From Mya arenaria (Eukaryota > Mollusca > Bivalvia > Myida > Myidae), in assembly GCF_026914265.1 (NCBI RefSeq), contig NC_069131.1:8200001-8264000 (forward strand): a DNA stretch of 64,000 nucleotides, written 5' to 3'. Below the pieces are notes generated by a model. It was not told the DNA's origin. It saw only the letters and a program-made list of their open reading frames with translations, and searched no databases. Made by a program: the position numbers and the translations under genes. Positions 23,220 through 34,142 of the stretch are shown in pieces (within the stretch, counting starts at the first letter, position 1; every line of letters begins with the position of its first letter).

Positions 23220-23851
23220 TTTAATGCCTCGATTAATTTATTGATTGATTGCCTGTTTTCTGATATATGGGATTGTGATACGTTTAAGACTGTTAAACTA
23301 CTTTCGAGAATATGTATCACCGTTTGTTGTGTACGCGCGATCTTAGCAACGTTATGTCTCAAAGCTTGAACGTCGGAATCGTCTCCTATCCCGAATAGAA
23401 ATTTGAATATGCCTCCCAAAGGTAATAAAGACCGTTCAGATCGTTGTCCTAAAGTTTGTAAATCTGTATAGCTATTTAACATTTTCGCGTAAGTGTTCTG
23501 TACATTTCCCAAATCTAATTGAATGTTCCTAATTGTTTCAATAAATGCGTCTTTATCAGTATACTTATCATTTTCCTTAAAATGCATAATAACCTGATTA
23601 GCCATTTTGGTAGAATTCATTAATCTTTGATCAACTTGATCAAGAAAGTTTGCAAATACCTGAGTGTCAATTACCAGTGCTAATTGCCAGTGTGACTTAG
23701 TAATTGAAATATCTTTAAGTTTTTGAAATATGACATTATCGTATATCTCAAAAGTTTCACTCATGCCAATCGCGTACCAGAGTACAAGGTAATTAAGGTA
23801 ATTCATCCTTGTTTCTGAAAATAGATGATTAATATAATTGATAACAATCAA
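23207..23851 (-). CDS. Envelope-like protein, N-terminal part with cleavage-like site
   Basis: This 214-codon frame probably starts at Met16, giving a hydrophobic signal-peptide-like segment (MNYLNYLVLW). Residues 137-140 are RSER, a furin-type basic site. It is followed by a glycine- and phenylalanine-rich stretch (about 141-155) and then a long heptad-like helix. Basic cleavage site, fusion-peptide-like segment, then coiled coil is the known order in baculovirus F proteins and errantivirus envelopes. The frame stops at 23,207 and continues in another frame, so it is broken before the membrane anchor. The assignment is by motif order, not by sequence search. Confidence 0.65.
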   Translation of the reverse strand: MIVINYINHLFSETRMNYLNYLVLWYAIGMSETFEIYDNVIFQKLKDISITKSHWQLALVIDTQVFANFLDQVDQRLMNSTKMANQVIMHFKENDKYTDKDAFIETIRNIQLDLGNVQNTYAKMLNSYTDLQTLGQRSERSLLPLGGIFKFLFGIGDDSDVQALRHNVAKIARTQQTVIHILESSLTVLNVSQSHISENRQSINKLIEALKWLI

Positions 23852-24087
23852 TCATTAATAATCGATGTGTAGGTATTTACAGTATTTACAAACAATTACA
23901 GTATTTTCACACAATTACAGTATTTTCGCACCATTACAGTATTTTCACACGATTACTGTATTTTCACACAATGCACTTATATAGTGTGAAGTCTTCTACA
24001 TATGTCAACATTCTTAAAGCAACTCGTAGTCGCAAGGTGTAGGTGTCTGATGTTTAGCACATCGTATTCATAAGAAAGGTATTGTGA

Positions 24088-25494
24088 TTACAGCATAACG
24101 GACAAACATTTTAACATTGTTTTTATCGCGTTCTTTTTATGCCTCGAATCCTTCTTATGTTTTTTGACGTTAAGTGGGGGAGCTGAAACAGCCTCAATAT
24201 TCATTGCTTCATCGTCGCTAGACTCAGGGGTTATCAGATTATCAGAATCAATATGATTTGTATCTGCGGGTGGGTTATTTAGATTGATGGCGCTCATAAG
24301 AGATTCAGAATCAGAACTGCTTAGAGTATCATTTGTCACCTCTGTTGGCATCTCTGTGACTTTAGATTTATTTCGTAGAATCTTTTGGAGTTCTGCGAGG
24401 GGTATTTCATTTTCACTATCAGAATCGGTGCCAAGTTCTTGCTTAACTCTTTTTGTTATAGGAGGTAAATTAACTTGATGGGGTTCTGAATCAATGGGCT
24501 CAGAATCATTTGAATCTGAACTTGATAAATCACATGGTGGGACAACATAGTTTGCTCTTCGTATAGGTCGTTTATTAGTTGTTTTGGGAATTGGCCATTC
24601 GTCAATTTTTGCATGTCGTATTTGTTCAGCGTGCACTTTAACAATAGAGTTATCAAGTTGGTTTTTTATTAGGTAGGTTAGTGGTGATTTCTGTTCGATT
24701 ATCCGATAATACGGTTTCCATTTAGCATCCAATTTATTATGTCTTTGAAAGTTCTTATAATAGACAGGGTCATTTAAATTAAAGCGTATGTCTTTGGCAT
24801 TCCTATTTGCATACTCTACTCGTTTTCGTTTAGATTTTTTAAGCTGTCTGCGGACTTCTGCAAAGGCTTTATGTTGCGCATTAAGCATAATTTGATAGTA
24901 CTGTTCGCCATGGTATTTCATTCTGGGCTTAAGTAGATTATCGATTGGAAGAACCGGGTCTCGATTAAAAAGAAGGAAATAGGGTGAATGTTTAGAACTC
25001 TCTGATGTTGAAAATCGCATTGCGGCCAAGGTCATGTTAAGATGTACATCCCATTGTCGGACATTACCCTCTACTAGTTTTGATAAAATGTTATTGATAG
25101 TTGTATGAGATCTTTCATTTTGACCATTGGCTTGAGGATGATAGGTGGAAGTTTTTACATGATCTATGTTTAATTCTTTCAGAACGGCCTGGAAAGCACC
25201 GCTAGTTACTTCGCTACCATTGTCGGAGATTAAACGAAGGGGAGTTGAGTATCTACAACAGATTTCTTCTACCAGTAAGTGTATTAAGGTATCTGAACTT
25301 TTGTCAGGTGCTGGAAAAGCCTCTACGAAGCCTGAATACATATCTAAGAAGCAAATTATGTAACAATTCCGACTTAGCGTTTGGGGTAGAGGCCCCTGGA
25401 CATCCACAGACACTACTGAGAATGGGTATGGTGCCATGTTGAGACGGTCTTGCATGGGAGCTTGGTTAAATTCCGACTTTGACAGGTAACGCAT
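24088..25494 (-). CDS. Integrase core and C-terminal tail of the gypsy-type element
   Basis: 468 codons. The integrase catalytic triad is visible as D31 (SVDVQGP), D91 (ISDNGSE) and E127 (GQNERSH), with the D-35-E spacing typical of retroviral and Ty3 integrases. A C-terminal domain follows, then a Ser/Asp-rich tail of about 150 residues. The zinc-binding HHCC part lies at the end of the upstream frame, which overlaps this one by 82 bases, so a frame change separates the two halves of one integrase. The enzyme would insert the cDNA into chromosomes. Confidence 0.88.
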   Translation of the reverse strand: MRYLSKSEFNQAPMQDRLNMAPYPFSVVSVDVQGPLPQTLSRNCYIICFLDMYSGFVEAFPAPDKSSDTLIHLLVEEICCRYSTPLRLISDNGSEVTSGAFQAVLKELNIDHVKTSTYHPQANGQNERSHTTINNILSKLVEGNVRQWDVHLNMTLAAMRFSTSESSKHSPYFLLFNRDPVLPIDNLLKPRMKYHGEQYYQIMLNAQHKAFAEVRRQLKKSKRKRVEYANRNAKDIRFNLNDPVYYKNFQRHNKLDAKWKPYYRIIEQKSPLTYLIKNQLDNSIVKVHAEQIRHAKIDEWPIPKTTNKRPIRRANYVVPPCDLSSSDSNDSEPIDSEPHQVNLPPITKRVKQELGTDSDSENEIPLAELQKILRNKSKVTEMPTEVTNDTLSSSDSESLMSAINLNNPPADTNHIDSDNLITPESSDDEAMNIEAVSAPPLNVKKHKKDSRHKKNAIKTMLKCLSVML

Positions 25495-27602
25495 TTTTCA
25501 ACATATGCGTGTAATTCTTTAAACAGTCCAGGCCAAAAGTATTTTTGTTTAATGGTTAAAAATAACCTTTGGCTACCCGGGTGCCCGTTATTATCATGAT
25601 ATTGCGTAATGACTAAAGGTGTTAAATGGCTGGGAATTACTAATCTTAAATTTGGCTCCTCATCGGCGTTTGATAAGTAATACAGAATGCGGTCTATTTC
25701 AATATATTTATTCTGCTCCGTTTTGCTAGGCTGACCATGTCGCAGTTTCATCTTTAATGGTAAAATATTGGCATCAAGATCTTGTTCATTAGCCATTGAC
25801 ATACTTTCAAATTGTTTCACTGGTTCTACGAAAGAATCTTGTTCCTCATATTCTTTATCAACAACCTGTGTTTTATTTAGATAATGGGAATTAATGGCGT
25901 TGACTTGCTTAATATTCTCTGGAACATAATTTTCGGAAATTTGAAAGGTGTTGTCACTTATATCCGGTTCGTAATCAGTGGGTGGGTCGATTTGGATAGT
26001 ATCGGACGATGGGGGGCGACTCAAGAAATCTGCAATGATATAAGTTTTTCCGGGTATATATTCGATTTTACAATTATAACCAGCTATGCCTAACGCCCAA
26101 AGTTGAATTTTCTTGTTTTGCATGGGAGACTCTAAAAGATATTTTAAGGGTTTATGATCGGTCCTAATAACAAACTCAGCATTGTGCAAATAATGGTTTA
26201 ATTTTTGTAATGCGTAATGTATGGCAAATGCTTCCTTTTCCACGGTACTCCACCGCGTTTGTGTATCGGACAATTTATGTGAAAGCAGATAAATTGGTTT
26301 TTCATTAGCATAATCCCCAATCTCATTTTCTTCACATTTTTGTGTGAGGCATGCTCCGATATTTTTATCTGAAGCGTCTGTATATAAAATGTAAGGCTTG
26401 TTTATGTCCGGATAAGATAAGTAGGGAATTTTCGTCAGATTGTCTTTAAGTAGTTGAAAACTTCGTTCACAGTCTGGTGACCAAAAGAATTTGACTGTTT
26501 TCCTAGTTAAGTTAATCAATGGCTCAACCATTTCGGAATACTTTGGACAAAATCGGCGGTAAAAGCCGGCAGCTCCCAAGACTGACCTAACATCTCTTAC
26601 ACATTTAGGAGTTGGAATTTGTCGAATTGCTTCTACTTTCTTAGGGTCTGGTCTGATTCCTAATTTATCAATAACAAAACCTAAGTACTGCGTTTCTTCT
26701 TGCATGAATTGACATATTTTTAGTTTTAATTTGAGTTTATGTTTTTCAAGTTGTTGGAATACTTTTTGGAGATGTACCAAATGTTCTTCCTTTGTTTTTG
26801 AAAATATTAAGATATCGTCTAAATACGCAATGGCAAAACTTTCACAGCCTTCTAATACTTGGTTAAGTAATTCTTGGAATCGTCCAGGAGTTCCACAGAG
26901 TCCGAAAGGAGAAGTATTAAACTCATAAAGACCTCGGAATCCGGTCGTAAAAGCAGTCTTTTCTCTATCTTGTTCTGCAAGTTTCATTTGGAAATACCCT
27001 GATTTAAGATCAAGCGAACTAAACCATGAACTTTTACCTAAAATACCCAATATGTCATCTATGAGAGGTAAAGGATAAGATGTGGGTTTTGTAATTTTGT
27101 TTAATTGTCTGAAATCTACGCAAAATCGTTTAGTGCCATCTTTTTTATCTACTATTACAATGGGAAAACTCCAAGGACTATGTGACTTCCTAATTACATT
27201 TGCCTCAAGCATTTCGTCAATTGCCTTGTCAATAATTTTCCTATTATTCAAAGGTATGCGGTATGGTCGTAATTTAATTGGGGGGTGATCTCCTGTCTCG
27301 ATTGTCATGGTAACGGTGTCAGTTTGAGTAAGATCGGAGTCGTTTTTAGCGAAAAGTTTTCGATTTTGCATTATAATTGGTAAGATCGTTTCAGCATGAT
27401 CTTTGGGTACTCGTAAGTCTGTCAAAATTTCATCATCAGTCATTGGATTACCTTTAACCGAAGTATTTTGAACAGAAGCAATCTCTTGAGCCTCTAATTT
27501 TTCAATTTTGCCTATAGCACTGCCTTTCCTTAACTTAATTGTTTTATGAGTGTTATTTATAATTGCAATTGGAAATGTACGTTTGCTTTGAAATTTAACC
27601 AC
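25413..27602 (-). CDS. Reverse transcriptase-RNase H and integrase zinc domain
   Basis: 729 codons without an internal stop. Reverse transcriptase motifs are LDLKSGYFQ (197-205) and the catalytic YLDD (260-263). RNase H shows YTDAS (407-411) and TDHKPLKYLL. The C-terminus carries the integrase HHCC finger, with HPGSQR and CVTC near 704-707. The frame is open upstream of its nominal start (a GTG at 27,602) into the protease linker. All catalytic residues appear intact, so the frame breaks on either side are recent or are artefacts of homopolymer runs. Confidence 0.92.
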   Translation of the reverse strand: MVKFQSKRTFPIAIINNTHKTIKLRKGSAIGKIEKLEAQEIASVQNTSVKGNPMTDDEILTDLRVPKDHAETILPIIMQNRKLFAKNDSDLTQTDTVTMTIETGDHPPIKLRPYRIPLNNRKIIDKAIDEMLEANVIRKSHSPWSFPIVIVDKKDGTKRFCVDFRQLNKITKPTSYPLPLIDDILGILGKSSWFSSLDLKSGYFQMKLAEQDREKTAFTTGFRGLYEFNTSPFGLCGTPGRFQELLNQVLEGCESFAIAYLDDILIFSKTKEEHLVHLQKVFQQLEKHKLKLKLKICQFMQEETQYLGFVIDKLGIRPDPKKVEAIRQIPTPKCVRDVRSVLGAAGFYRRFCPKYSEMVEPLINLTRKTVKFFWSPDCERSFQLLKDNLTKIPYLSYPDINKPYILYTDASDKNIGACLTQKCEENEIGDYANEKPIYLLSHKLSDTQTRWSTVEKEAFAIHYALQKLNHYLHNAEFVIRTDHKPLKYLLESPMQNKKIQLWALGIAGYNCKIEYIPGKTYIIADFLSRPPSSDTIQIDPPTDYEPDISDNTFQISENYVPENIKQVNAINSHYLNKTQVVDKEYEEQDSFVEPVKQFESMSMANEQDLDANILPLKMKLRHGQPSKTEQNKYIEIDRILYYLSNADEEPNLRLVIPSHLTPLVITQYHDNNGHPGSQRLFLTIKQKYFWPGLFKELHAYVEKCVTCQSRNLTKLPCKTVSTWHHTHSQ

Positions 27603-27830
27603 GGAATTAACAATTACAAGGCCTGGTTCAGAATCTAAAAATGAATTGTTTATGTTTTTAATCTCATAACATTGTTTGTATCTATATTGGGATTTGATTT
27701 TGCCTTACCATTTAATAAGTACTTTGTTTGTGGTTTCAAGACAGTACATTTTTGAAGTCTCACAATTGATGCAATATGTAAATCTTCTTCCAAAGGTACA
27801 TAACTGTCATCTATGCGCATACATTCTAAA

Positions 27831-28172
27831 TCAAAATAGAGTCTTACCCCATTTTTTGATAAAAAAATCCCTGCCTAAAATGATATTTCTATTTATATTT
27901 GGTATAACATAGAATTCGTGCACTTTGTGAACTCGGCCGATTTTAAATTTTAATTGTACTGAGCCATCAACTTGTAGCGAATTGCCGTTAACTGATTGTA
28001 AATGAGCGCGTTTATTTAAGAGTTTAGGTTTGTTTTGCAATAACCTAAGAGCCTTTCGACTAATTAAACTAACTTCAGCACCTGTGTCTACTAAACTTCT
28101 AAAAGAAATGTTTCCTATTTTTATCAGACATGAATTTGGATTCCCACAAATTGCTATAGTGAATGTTGACAT
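27831..28172 (-). CDS. Aspartic protease of the gypsy-type element
   Basis: 113 codons with the retropepsin motif LVDTGAEVSLIS (DTG at 29-31) and the second conserved motif IILGRDFF. It would cleave Gag-Pol as a dimer. The frame stops at 27,831 just after an A6 run. Coding potential continues in another frame, with a further shift near 27,690, before joining the RT frame. It starts 41 bases after the gag stop, so expression from the same transcript would need reinitiation or frameshifting. Confidence 0.85.
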   Translation of the reverse strand: MSTFTIAICGNPNSCLIKIGNISFRSLVDTGAEVSLISRKALRLLQNKPKLLNKRAHLQSVNGNSLQVDGSVQLKFKIGRVHKVHEFYVIPNINRNIILGRDFFIKKWGKTLF

Positions 28173-28213
28173 ATGTTTTCTCCTATCACCGACTTCTTTA
28201 TGATAAGAGACTC

Positions 28214-29146
28214 CTAGTTTTTTTGATTACGTGAGGCGTAATATGGTCTCCTGCCATTTCGACATTCCCTTTGAAAATGACCCATTTTCCCACAATTCCA
28301 ACATTCAATCTTTGATTTCCAATCGTTATTTGGCCTATCACTAATTTGGTTATTTTGAACTTGAAATTCTTTACCTATGGCATTTATTTCGCGTTTTCTT
28401 GATTTACAATCTTTTATGTTATGACCGGGCCGTCTACAGTATATGCAGTATTTATTTGGTCTTAAATGATCAATTTCCATAGGTTCATGCCTATCATTGA
28501 TGCTAATATCATGCCTGCTATTTTGACTCGGCGCATTACCTATTCGAAGATTAAATCTAGTTCTAAGATTTTGTTCATTTGTTGCACTACGCACCGCGGC
28601 TTGAAGAGTATCTGGATTTTCTCGCATTACTTTCATTTTTAGGAAATCATGTGCCAAACCATCAATAAAGAACCCTATTAGTTGCCTTTCAATAACTATT
28701 AGGTCGCCGTTATGACCTACAAAAGCTTCTTCCGCCATCGTTAAAAGTCGTTCTGCATATATTTGAACATTTTCCCCTGGTGTCTGTTTTATTGCCCTTA
28801 ATAGACAAAAAGCATGTTGTGGATCTTGTACTTCCGAAAATCTTGATTTTAATTCCCCTTTTAGTGTATCCCAGTTATCATCAGGGTTACTTTTTAGATA
28901 TCTTTGTATAAAATCACTAACTGCATTTTTGCTAGACTGATAAGCTACCATTTTTAACCTTTCGCTATCTAGACCCGTAAGAACGCCGTATTTTTCAATA
29001 TTTTTTATCCAATATTTGAATTGTTTCGTATCCCCGTCAAAATATGGTACTACTTGTGATATACTCTGAGTGCCTACTACCGCCGATACATTTTGTAATT
29101 GTTCCTCTAAATTTTGAAAAATTCTACTAATATCTGGTTCTGCCAT
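28214..29146 (-). CDS. Gag of the gypsy-type element
   Basis: 310 codons, starting 128 bases downstream of the 5' LTR. Residues 30-200 resemble a retrotransposon capsid (helical, with the PYFDGD and FKYWI region). Two CCHC zinc knuckles follow, at 234-247 (CIYCRRPGHNIKDC) and 282-295 (CWNCGKMGHFQREC), which bind the element RNA. The frame is intact. Confidence 0.92.
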   Translation of the reverse strand: MAEPDISRIFQNLEEQLQNVSAVVGTQSISQVVPYFDGDTKQFKYWIKNIEKYGVLTGLDSERLKMVAYQSSKNAVSDFIQRYLKSNPDDNWDTLKGELKSRFSEVQDPQHAFCLLRAIKQTPGENVQIYAERLLTMAEEAFVGHNGDLIVIERQLIGFFIDGLAHDFLKMKVMRENPDTLQAAVRSATNEQNLRTRFNLRIGNAPSQNSRHDISINDRHEPMEIDHLRPNKYCIYCRRPGHNIKDCKSRKREINAIGKEFQVQNNQISDRPNNDWKSKIECWNCGKMGHFQRECRNGRRPYYASRNQKN

Positions 29147-29248
29147 TTCTCTATGTTATCCAATAATACCGAAATTGTCACTCACCCCTTTTTCGTTTCA
29201 GGTTCGTACTTCGCCGTTGTGTTCCACGTCAACCTTGCTCTTATCCTT

Positions 29249-29264
29249 GGTCAGCAGGCGCCAA
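29249..29264 (-). promoter_or_regulatory. Candidate primer binding site
   Basis: On the element strand TGGCGCCTGCTGACC begins nine or ten bases after the 5' LTR end. TGGCGCC is the start of the lysine- and arginine-type tRNA primer sites used by many Ty3/gypsy elements; the remaining bases were not matched to a tRNA here. Confidence 0.45.
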
Positions 29265-29273
29265 ACTTTTACG

Positions 29274-29780
29274 TGTCGCGTAACGCCAACGCTCACTTAA
29301 CTTTCGTGATAGTTCGTTCAGTAACCAACCAACAACTGTTCAAGTGTTCTAAGTCTTTATTGTTCACCGTTCTTTCTAAGTATAATAATCAGTATATAAT
29401 AAAGTATCATACGGGTCATATGTCCAGTCCACGCCCAAAACCTAAATCTCTCACTAAAATGAGTAACATGCGTTCATATATACTGCTGATCTCGTCCAGT
29501 TTGTGACAGGTATGCATATCTAATATCTTGTTATAGACGAAATGATGTATTCTATAGTCATGAACTGTCACGCTAATTGGTCTAATAGCCAGCGGCTATT
29601 ACGAACTGTCAGCATCTAAGTGTATCTACATTTGATCACCATGATGGAGTATTTACTTTTTGATACAAATAAATTTTGAATTCTCTTATTGATTTTTGGT
29701 TATTACTTTAAAGTGTTTCATACGTAACTTTTATGTTACGTAACACTTTAAAGTTGATACGTAACGACGGTTACGTGACA
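29274..29780 (-). repeat. 5' LTR of the gypsy-type element
   Basis: 507 bp, the same length as its partner at 20,137-20,643 and differing at seven positions by eye. It should carry the promoter for the minus-strand transcript. Confidence 0.95.
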
Positions 29781-29784
29781 AGGT
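29781..29784. repeat. Target site duplication AGGT, right copy
   Basis: AGGT follows the TGACA end of the right LTR and matches 20,133-20,136. Confidence 0.85.
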
Positions 29785-31650
29785 CTAGTATTGACTGTCG
29801 AAGATCATCGACAAGTTGTAAATGTTCGTCTGCGCTAACTGTCAAAAAGTCACGAACACCCATGCTTACTGAAATAAACACACATGTTTTAATTAGTATG
29901 TTTGCATTACAAATCGTAATAATGGTAGCCAGACATGATCTTGCGTAAACAGTGTTGTAAATTAATTCAATCATTGTAAACATGACCATCAACGATACAT
30001 CACCCAGCGATTTAAGATGCATTCAAATTCATGTTTGATTGCAGTTATGTTCCATTATTTAGGGATGAAATCGAAATACCCTGTCGATCAAAGCTGCTGG
30101 ACATAGCTGCATCTTCTCCGTAGAATGTCTTTGTCATTTTAATTGGAGTGACTGGTGTTTTTGCTCCAGATATGTGGAACTTGTTTAGTTTATGAAAATA
30201 ATCTCTGTTATAACATGCGTTAGACATCACATATAGTAATTCTGTTCTCTCCTTGATATAACCTAGTGCATACATTTCGAGCATGTCACTAGCATCTTCT
30301 GCAAATGACTCCTTCGTTGAAACCCAGATATGTGCGTCTCCGGCCTTAGAGTCATCTTTTTGGCTCGTCGGATCATCATTGATTAATATTACCAAACGTC
30401 CAAAGAATTCCGGTATTCCTCTCGTTTTGCTGTATGCATTAGATGACGCAACAAATAAGATGGGCGTTTTGAATCCTTCTTTCATGTTCGTAAAAACTCT
30501 TTTCTTAAACCTTTTCATCGACATATGAGTTTCAATAACTTTGTCTTTATCTAATTCTTTAAAAGGAATGTGTTGTAGTTCAAGAAGATTTTCGTCTTTT
30601 TGACAAAATACGTTGACAATAACATTTCCGAATTCTAGCGGTGAATCGTTTGAAATGCCACATTTTTTAATGAGTTTGTGGCTTTTTCTGTTTAGTCGCT
30701 GAACATGCTGACACGTAAACCGGTATCTTGGATACGCCTCCGGTGGCAAATCGAACTGCTTAACGGTTTCCATAATAAGTTGCTATAAGAAAAGGATAAA
30801 CGTTGACAATATTTCAATATCATACTGATCCATGTCAATATTCAGTAGTACTTGATGTTATATCTTATTAACTTCAAAGACAGCGTAATCGTTCTAAAAG
30901 CCGACTGGCCCTTTAATGTGTGAATCTGAGCAATCATTTACGCACTATTCCTTAGCAAAGGACAATCGCCACGACGGACATTATTTCATGGCACATATTA
31001 TCTTTAAATAATCCATTTTTAACAAATAACTGAATAAAACCGACTTAACATTACTTGTCCGTTTAAATTGAAGTTGTTTTATCTATACAAAATGCTGGCG
31101 CCATTCCAAAATATGACACAAGTGTATTTCGTACATCAAACCAATATCTACACTGGACTCAATAGTTTCGTACAAAGGACACTTTAGTAATCTTAACATG
31201 CGCAATTCAGCTGATATGTGGTACAATTATTATCATTATAACAATAACAGGCAGAGTGCCAAAACAGTTTTTTTATGAATTTTAGCGCATTTATTCTTCC
31301 TGTTAAATCCATTTACACTTTACAATTACATTATTATTGAATGGTTTTGATGTTTATATATTGTTTTGAGAAAATTAGTATAGAGTTAGTAAATGGAAAT
31401 TATAAAGGCATTTAAATCTCTTTAAATCAATGATGTAGTATACAAACAATGTTATTTCTGCAATAAAAGAAATATTATAAGGGTAAGTTTATAATAGTGA
31501 TCAGTATAAATCTAGCAGATCCTGTAATTCTCACGCATACAAGCATACAAGAAAACATTGTTTACGTAAACTATTGATAAATGTATACATTTTCTGTCTC
31601 AAAAACTAAAACAAAATGATAAAACTTACCTTCTTAGTCCAAAAGTACAT

Positions 31651-34142
31651 TCAAGAATTAAGACACACTAGAACCATTATTCATGAGTTCACTTCTTCTA
31701 AATCAGATCAGTCGAACATACATATCTAATTGTTCTGATAATAAAAATTCCCTACGTATATACTTAACTAAAGTTAACTTGATTCATAGACAACTGGTCG
31801 ATTAAACCTTTACAGATTTTGGTAACTAAACACCTTTTAAACTAAATTTTGTGAATTGATACATGTACCTCCCCAAACACGAATCATTTATTTTCTACCC
31901 AAGTAATATTTTACAGATAGCTATAAGTTATTCAGGTGCAATTGATATAGTTAGCTGATAATAGAAATGAGTGATGATATCCATGTCGAAACGTAAGCTA
32001 TGCTAAGTGACCTCAAGAACAGAAGAAGAAAGAATATATTGCGCGTTTCACGCATCGATGTAAACTTGTTATAACTTTACGTGTAACTTATATATTTACA
32101 CTACAGTAAATCAAAACCTATTGCAATATTTCTGTAACATGTACATCAGGTTTTATTAAATAGTTTCAAAGTACAATTTTTTTAGGACTGGTAGATAACA
32201 AATAATTCAATTCAATTACTTAATAAAGACATAAATCGTTTAGAAGCACGAGGCAACGGACTACGGACAAAAGCGTATTCCCTCCACAGACGCAAATATA
32301 CACACAGCAAACACACCAACAGCCACAAGCGAGGAAATGAAAGTAAAGCAAGCTACATATTCAAGAAATAAGCAGTGTCTTGATAGATATTTCGGTATCG
32401 CCCTTGAACGGTCAAATTCAAACATTCTTAAACTCAATATGACATAAAACTATTTTGTATAGCTGTAACACCACACGTGTATCAACATCAAATTTTAAAA
32501 GCGGTGTCAGAAGACTTTCCCTTATACATCTATCGTTTCTCTTTGTTAATCCCTTAATAGAAGAAAACAGATTTTAGTGTCAACCAAAGAACCCTTTTCC
32601 AGTTTTGGAATCATTGGGATGTAAGCAAATACATATAAAAATGCAAGTGTTTTCTTCTATCAAGTTCTTGTATTAAATGAAATAATGAAGTTTTGTTTTG
32701 CAATATGCAATCAGTGCGCACTCTTGGTTGTAATTTACAAAGAAGAGTATGTTTTATAGAAATACTAGTTCTGAATCAAATCAGTCTGCGTCAAATACGT
32801 TTGTTAAACAGTTGCCGAGAAATGCATAAAAAACATAAGAACAAAGCAACAGTAAGATTGCAACGATTCGGTAAAATGTCATGCAAATCGGGGGTTGGGC
32901 TATGGAGTTAGAAGGTTTCGTTAAAATAAATGTGTTTATATGAATTTCGATGTTAGTTTTATTAAAGAGACCAAGCATTTTCCCTGGCTAATGTTACACG
33001 AACTGTATTTTACCGGTGTGTTTAAATTCCTACTTTCAATTCATCTAGAAAAACAGATGCAATACATTAGATATCAAATATAAATAGTTTCCAAGATGAC
33101 AGACATAAACGTTGGTTATATAACAGTATTGGTCGAATATTAAATGTATTAACAATACCTTAAGTGTAGAAATATGTACATCATTATTCAGTAATATTAA
33201 GCTGATTCGCATTTCGCGCAAAATGTAGTTTAACGAATGTTCTTCATAGCTCTGTATAATGTAGTAAACAGGCATTGAACTGCGACTATTACGTTCAATA
33301 CGGGTGAGAGTAAAACAAACTTCATTTCATTCATTCTGAAATCTATATGCTTCGTTTACCTCATTCACAATCTTGTATAAATGTAGTCGGGTGAATGCTT
33401 ACAGGTAATATGATATTAAGTTAAATTAAAGTGCTTTATAGTGCGTATATACTACCAATTAGTTTTACTTTGTAAGTCTATATTTTTATCGTATACTATC
33501 CTATTGAATATATGTGTACCTACTAGAAACTAATGCTTGAACGACGGTCATGAATTCAAATTGAAATAAAACGTAATTTTCATCAAGTTCAAAGTGACAC
33601 TTTTATTCAAAATCAATATATTTTTTTTAAAAATACACATGTATAAGAAACATAAATTATGAGTGATACACCCTTAACTACTTACGAAATCATGCATTTA
33701 TGAAAATAAGATTACAGACAATAAGATTGTCACCGTGAATTTAATAGCTGAACACGCAATCTAAAAGCATTTCTCCCGAAATTGAAATTTACCATGAGTA
33801 TGAAGAAAGTAGATCTCCATTTAGATAAATAAAAATACTTAAATGACACCCAAAATTAAACCAATGATAAGTAACCTTTGCTTACAAATTATGTACATCA
33901 CAAAGTATGGCATTAAGCAATAGTAACAATAGCATGATGTAGGAGGTAATGGATGTATAAACTGTGAACTGAAGATGTAGAAGTTGTCGCCCTCGCTTTA
34001 GAAAACGGTCTGCAGGTTGTGATTAACTTAAATATACAAAGTTATACAAAAAAAAAATATCAATATGAATAACGATGATCCTCCGGATAAGAATGGAATG
34101 AAAATGCTGATAAACACCCTTACAAGTTGTCTGAAAGAAAGA
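31651..34142. other. Intergenic stretch, nothing recognised
   Basis: It lies upstream of the split minus-strand gene and left of the second duplication block. Only short frames are present. The promoter of the minus-strand gene should be near its left end but no motif was identified. Confidence 0.55.

Larger units (their letters stand above)
20137..29780 (-). mobile_element. Ty3/gypsy-type LTR retroelement with envelope-like region
   Basis: The 9,644-bp element is read on the minus strand. It has 507-bp LTRs with TG...CA ends and a 4-bp target duplication. The order is 5' LTR, gag, protease, reverse transcriptase-RNase H, integrase, envelope-like frames, 3' LTR. The integrase lies after RNase H, as in Ty3/gypsy rather than copia. 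By eye the LTRs differ at seven of 507 positions (about 98.6% identity), pointing to a fairly recent insertion. Frame changes in the protease-RT linker, at the RT/integrase junction and within the envelope region make this copy probably non-autonomous. The layout resembles insect errantiviruses. It sits in the third exon of a host gene in the same orientation. Confidence 0.93.
19457..31650 (-). pseudogene. Unrecognised four-exon host gene split by a retroelement
   Basis: Exons on the minus strand, with matching phases, are 31650-31630 (seven codons, perfect AG|GTAAGT donor), 30782-30080, a third exon now in two parts (29868-29781 and 20132-20039), and 19810-19457 ending in a stop. Together they give 1,260 bases, 419 residues. 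The third exon continues in frame only if the element and one copy of AGGT are ignored. As the window stands, it runs into the LTR and meets a stop after two codons (Val-Thr). I recognise no domain: the product looks soluble, with no signal peptide or membrane helix, and contains a conserved-looking globular region encoded by exon 2. The start could also be the Met ten codons further in (exon 2, METVKQF). The function is unknown. Confidence 0.75.
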
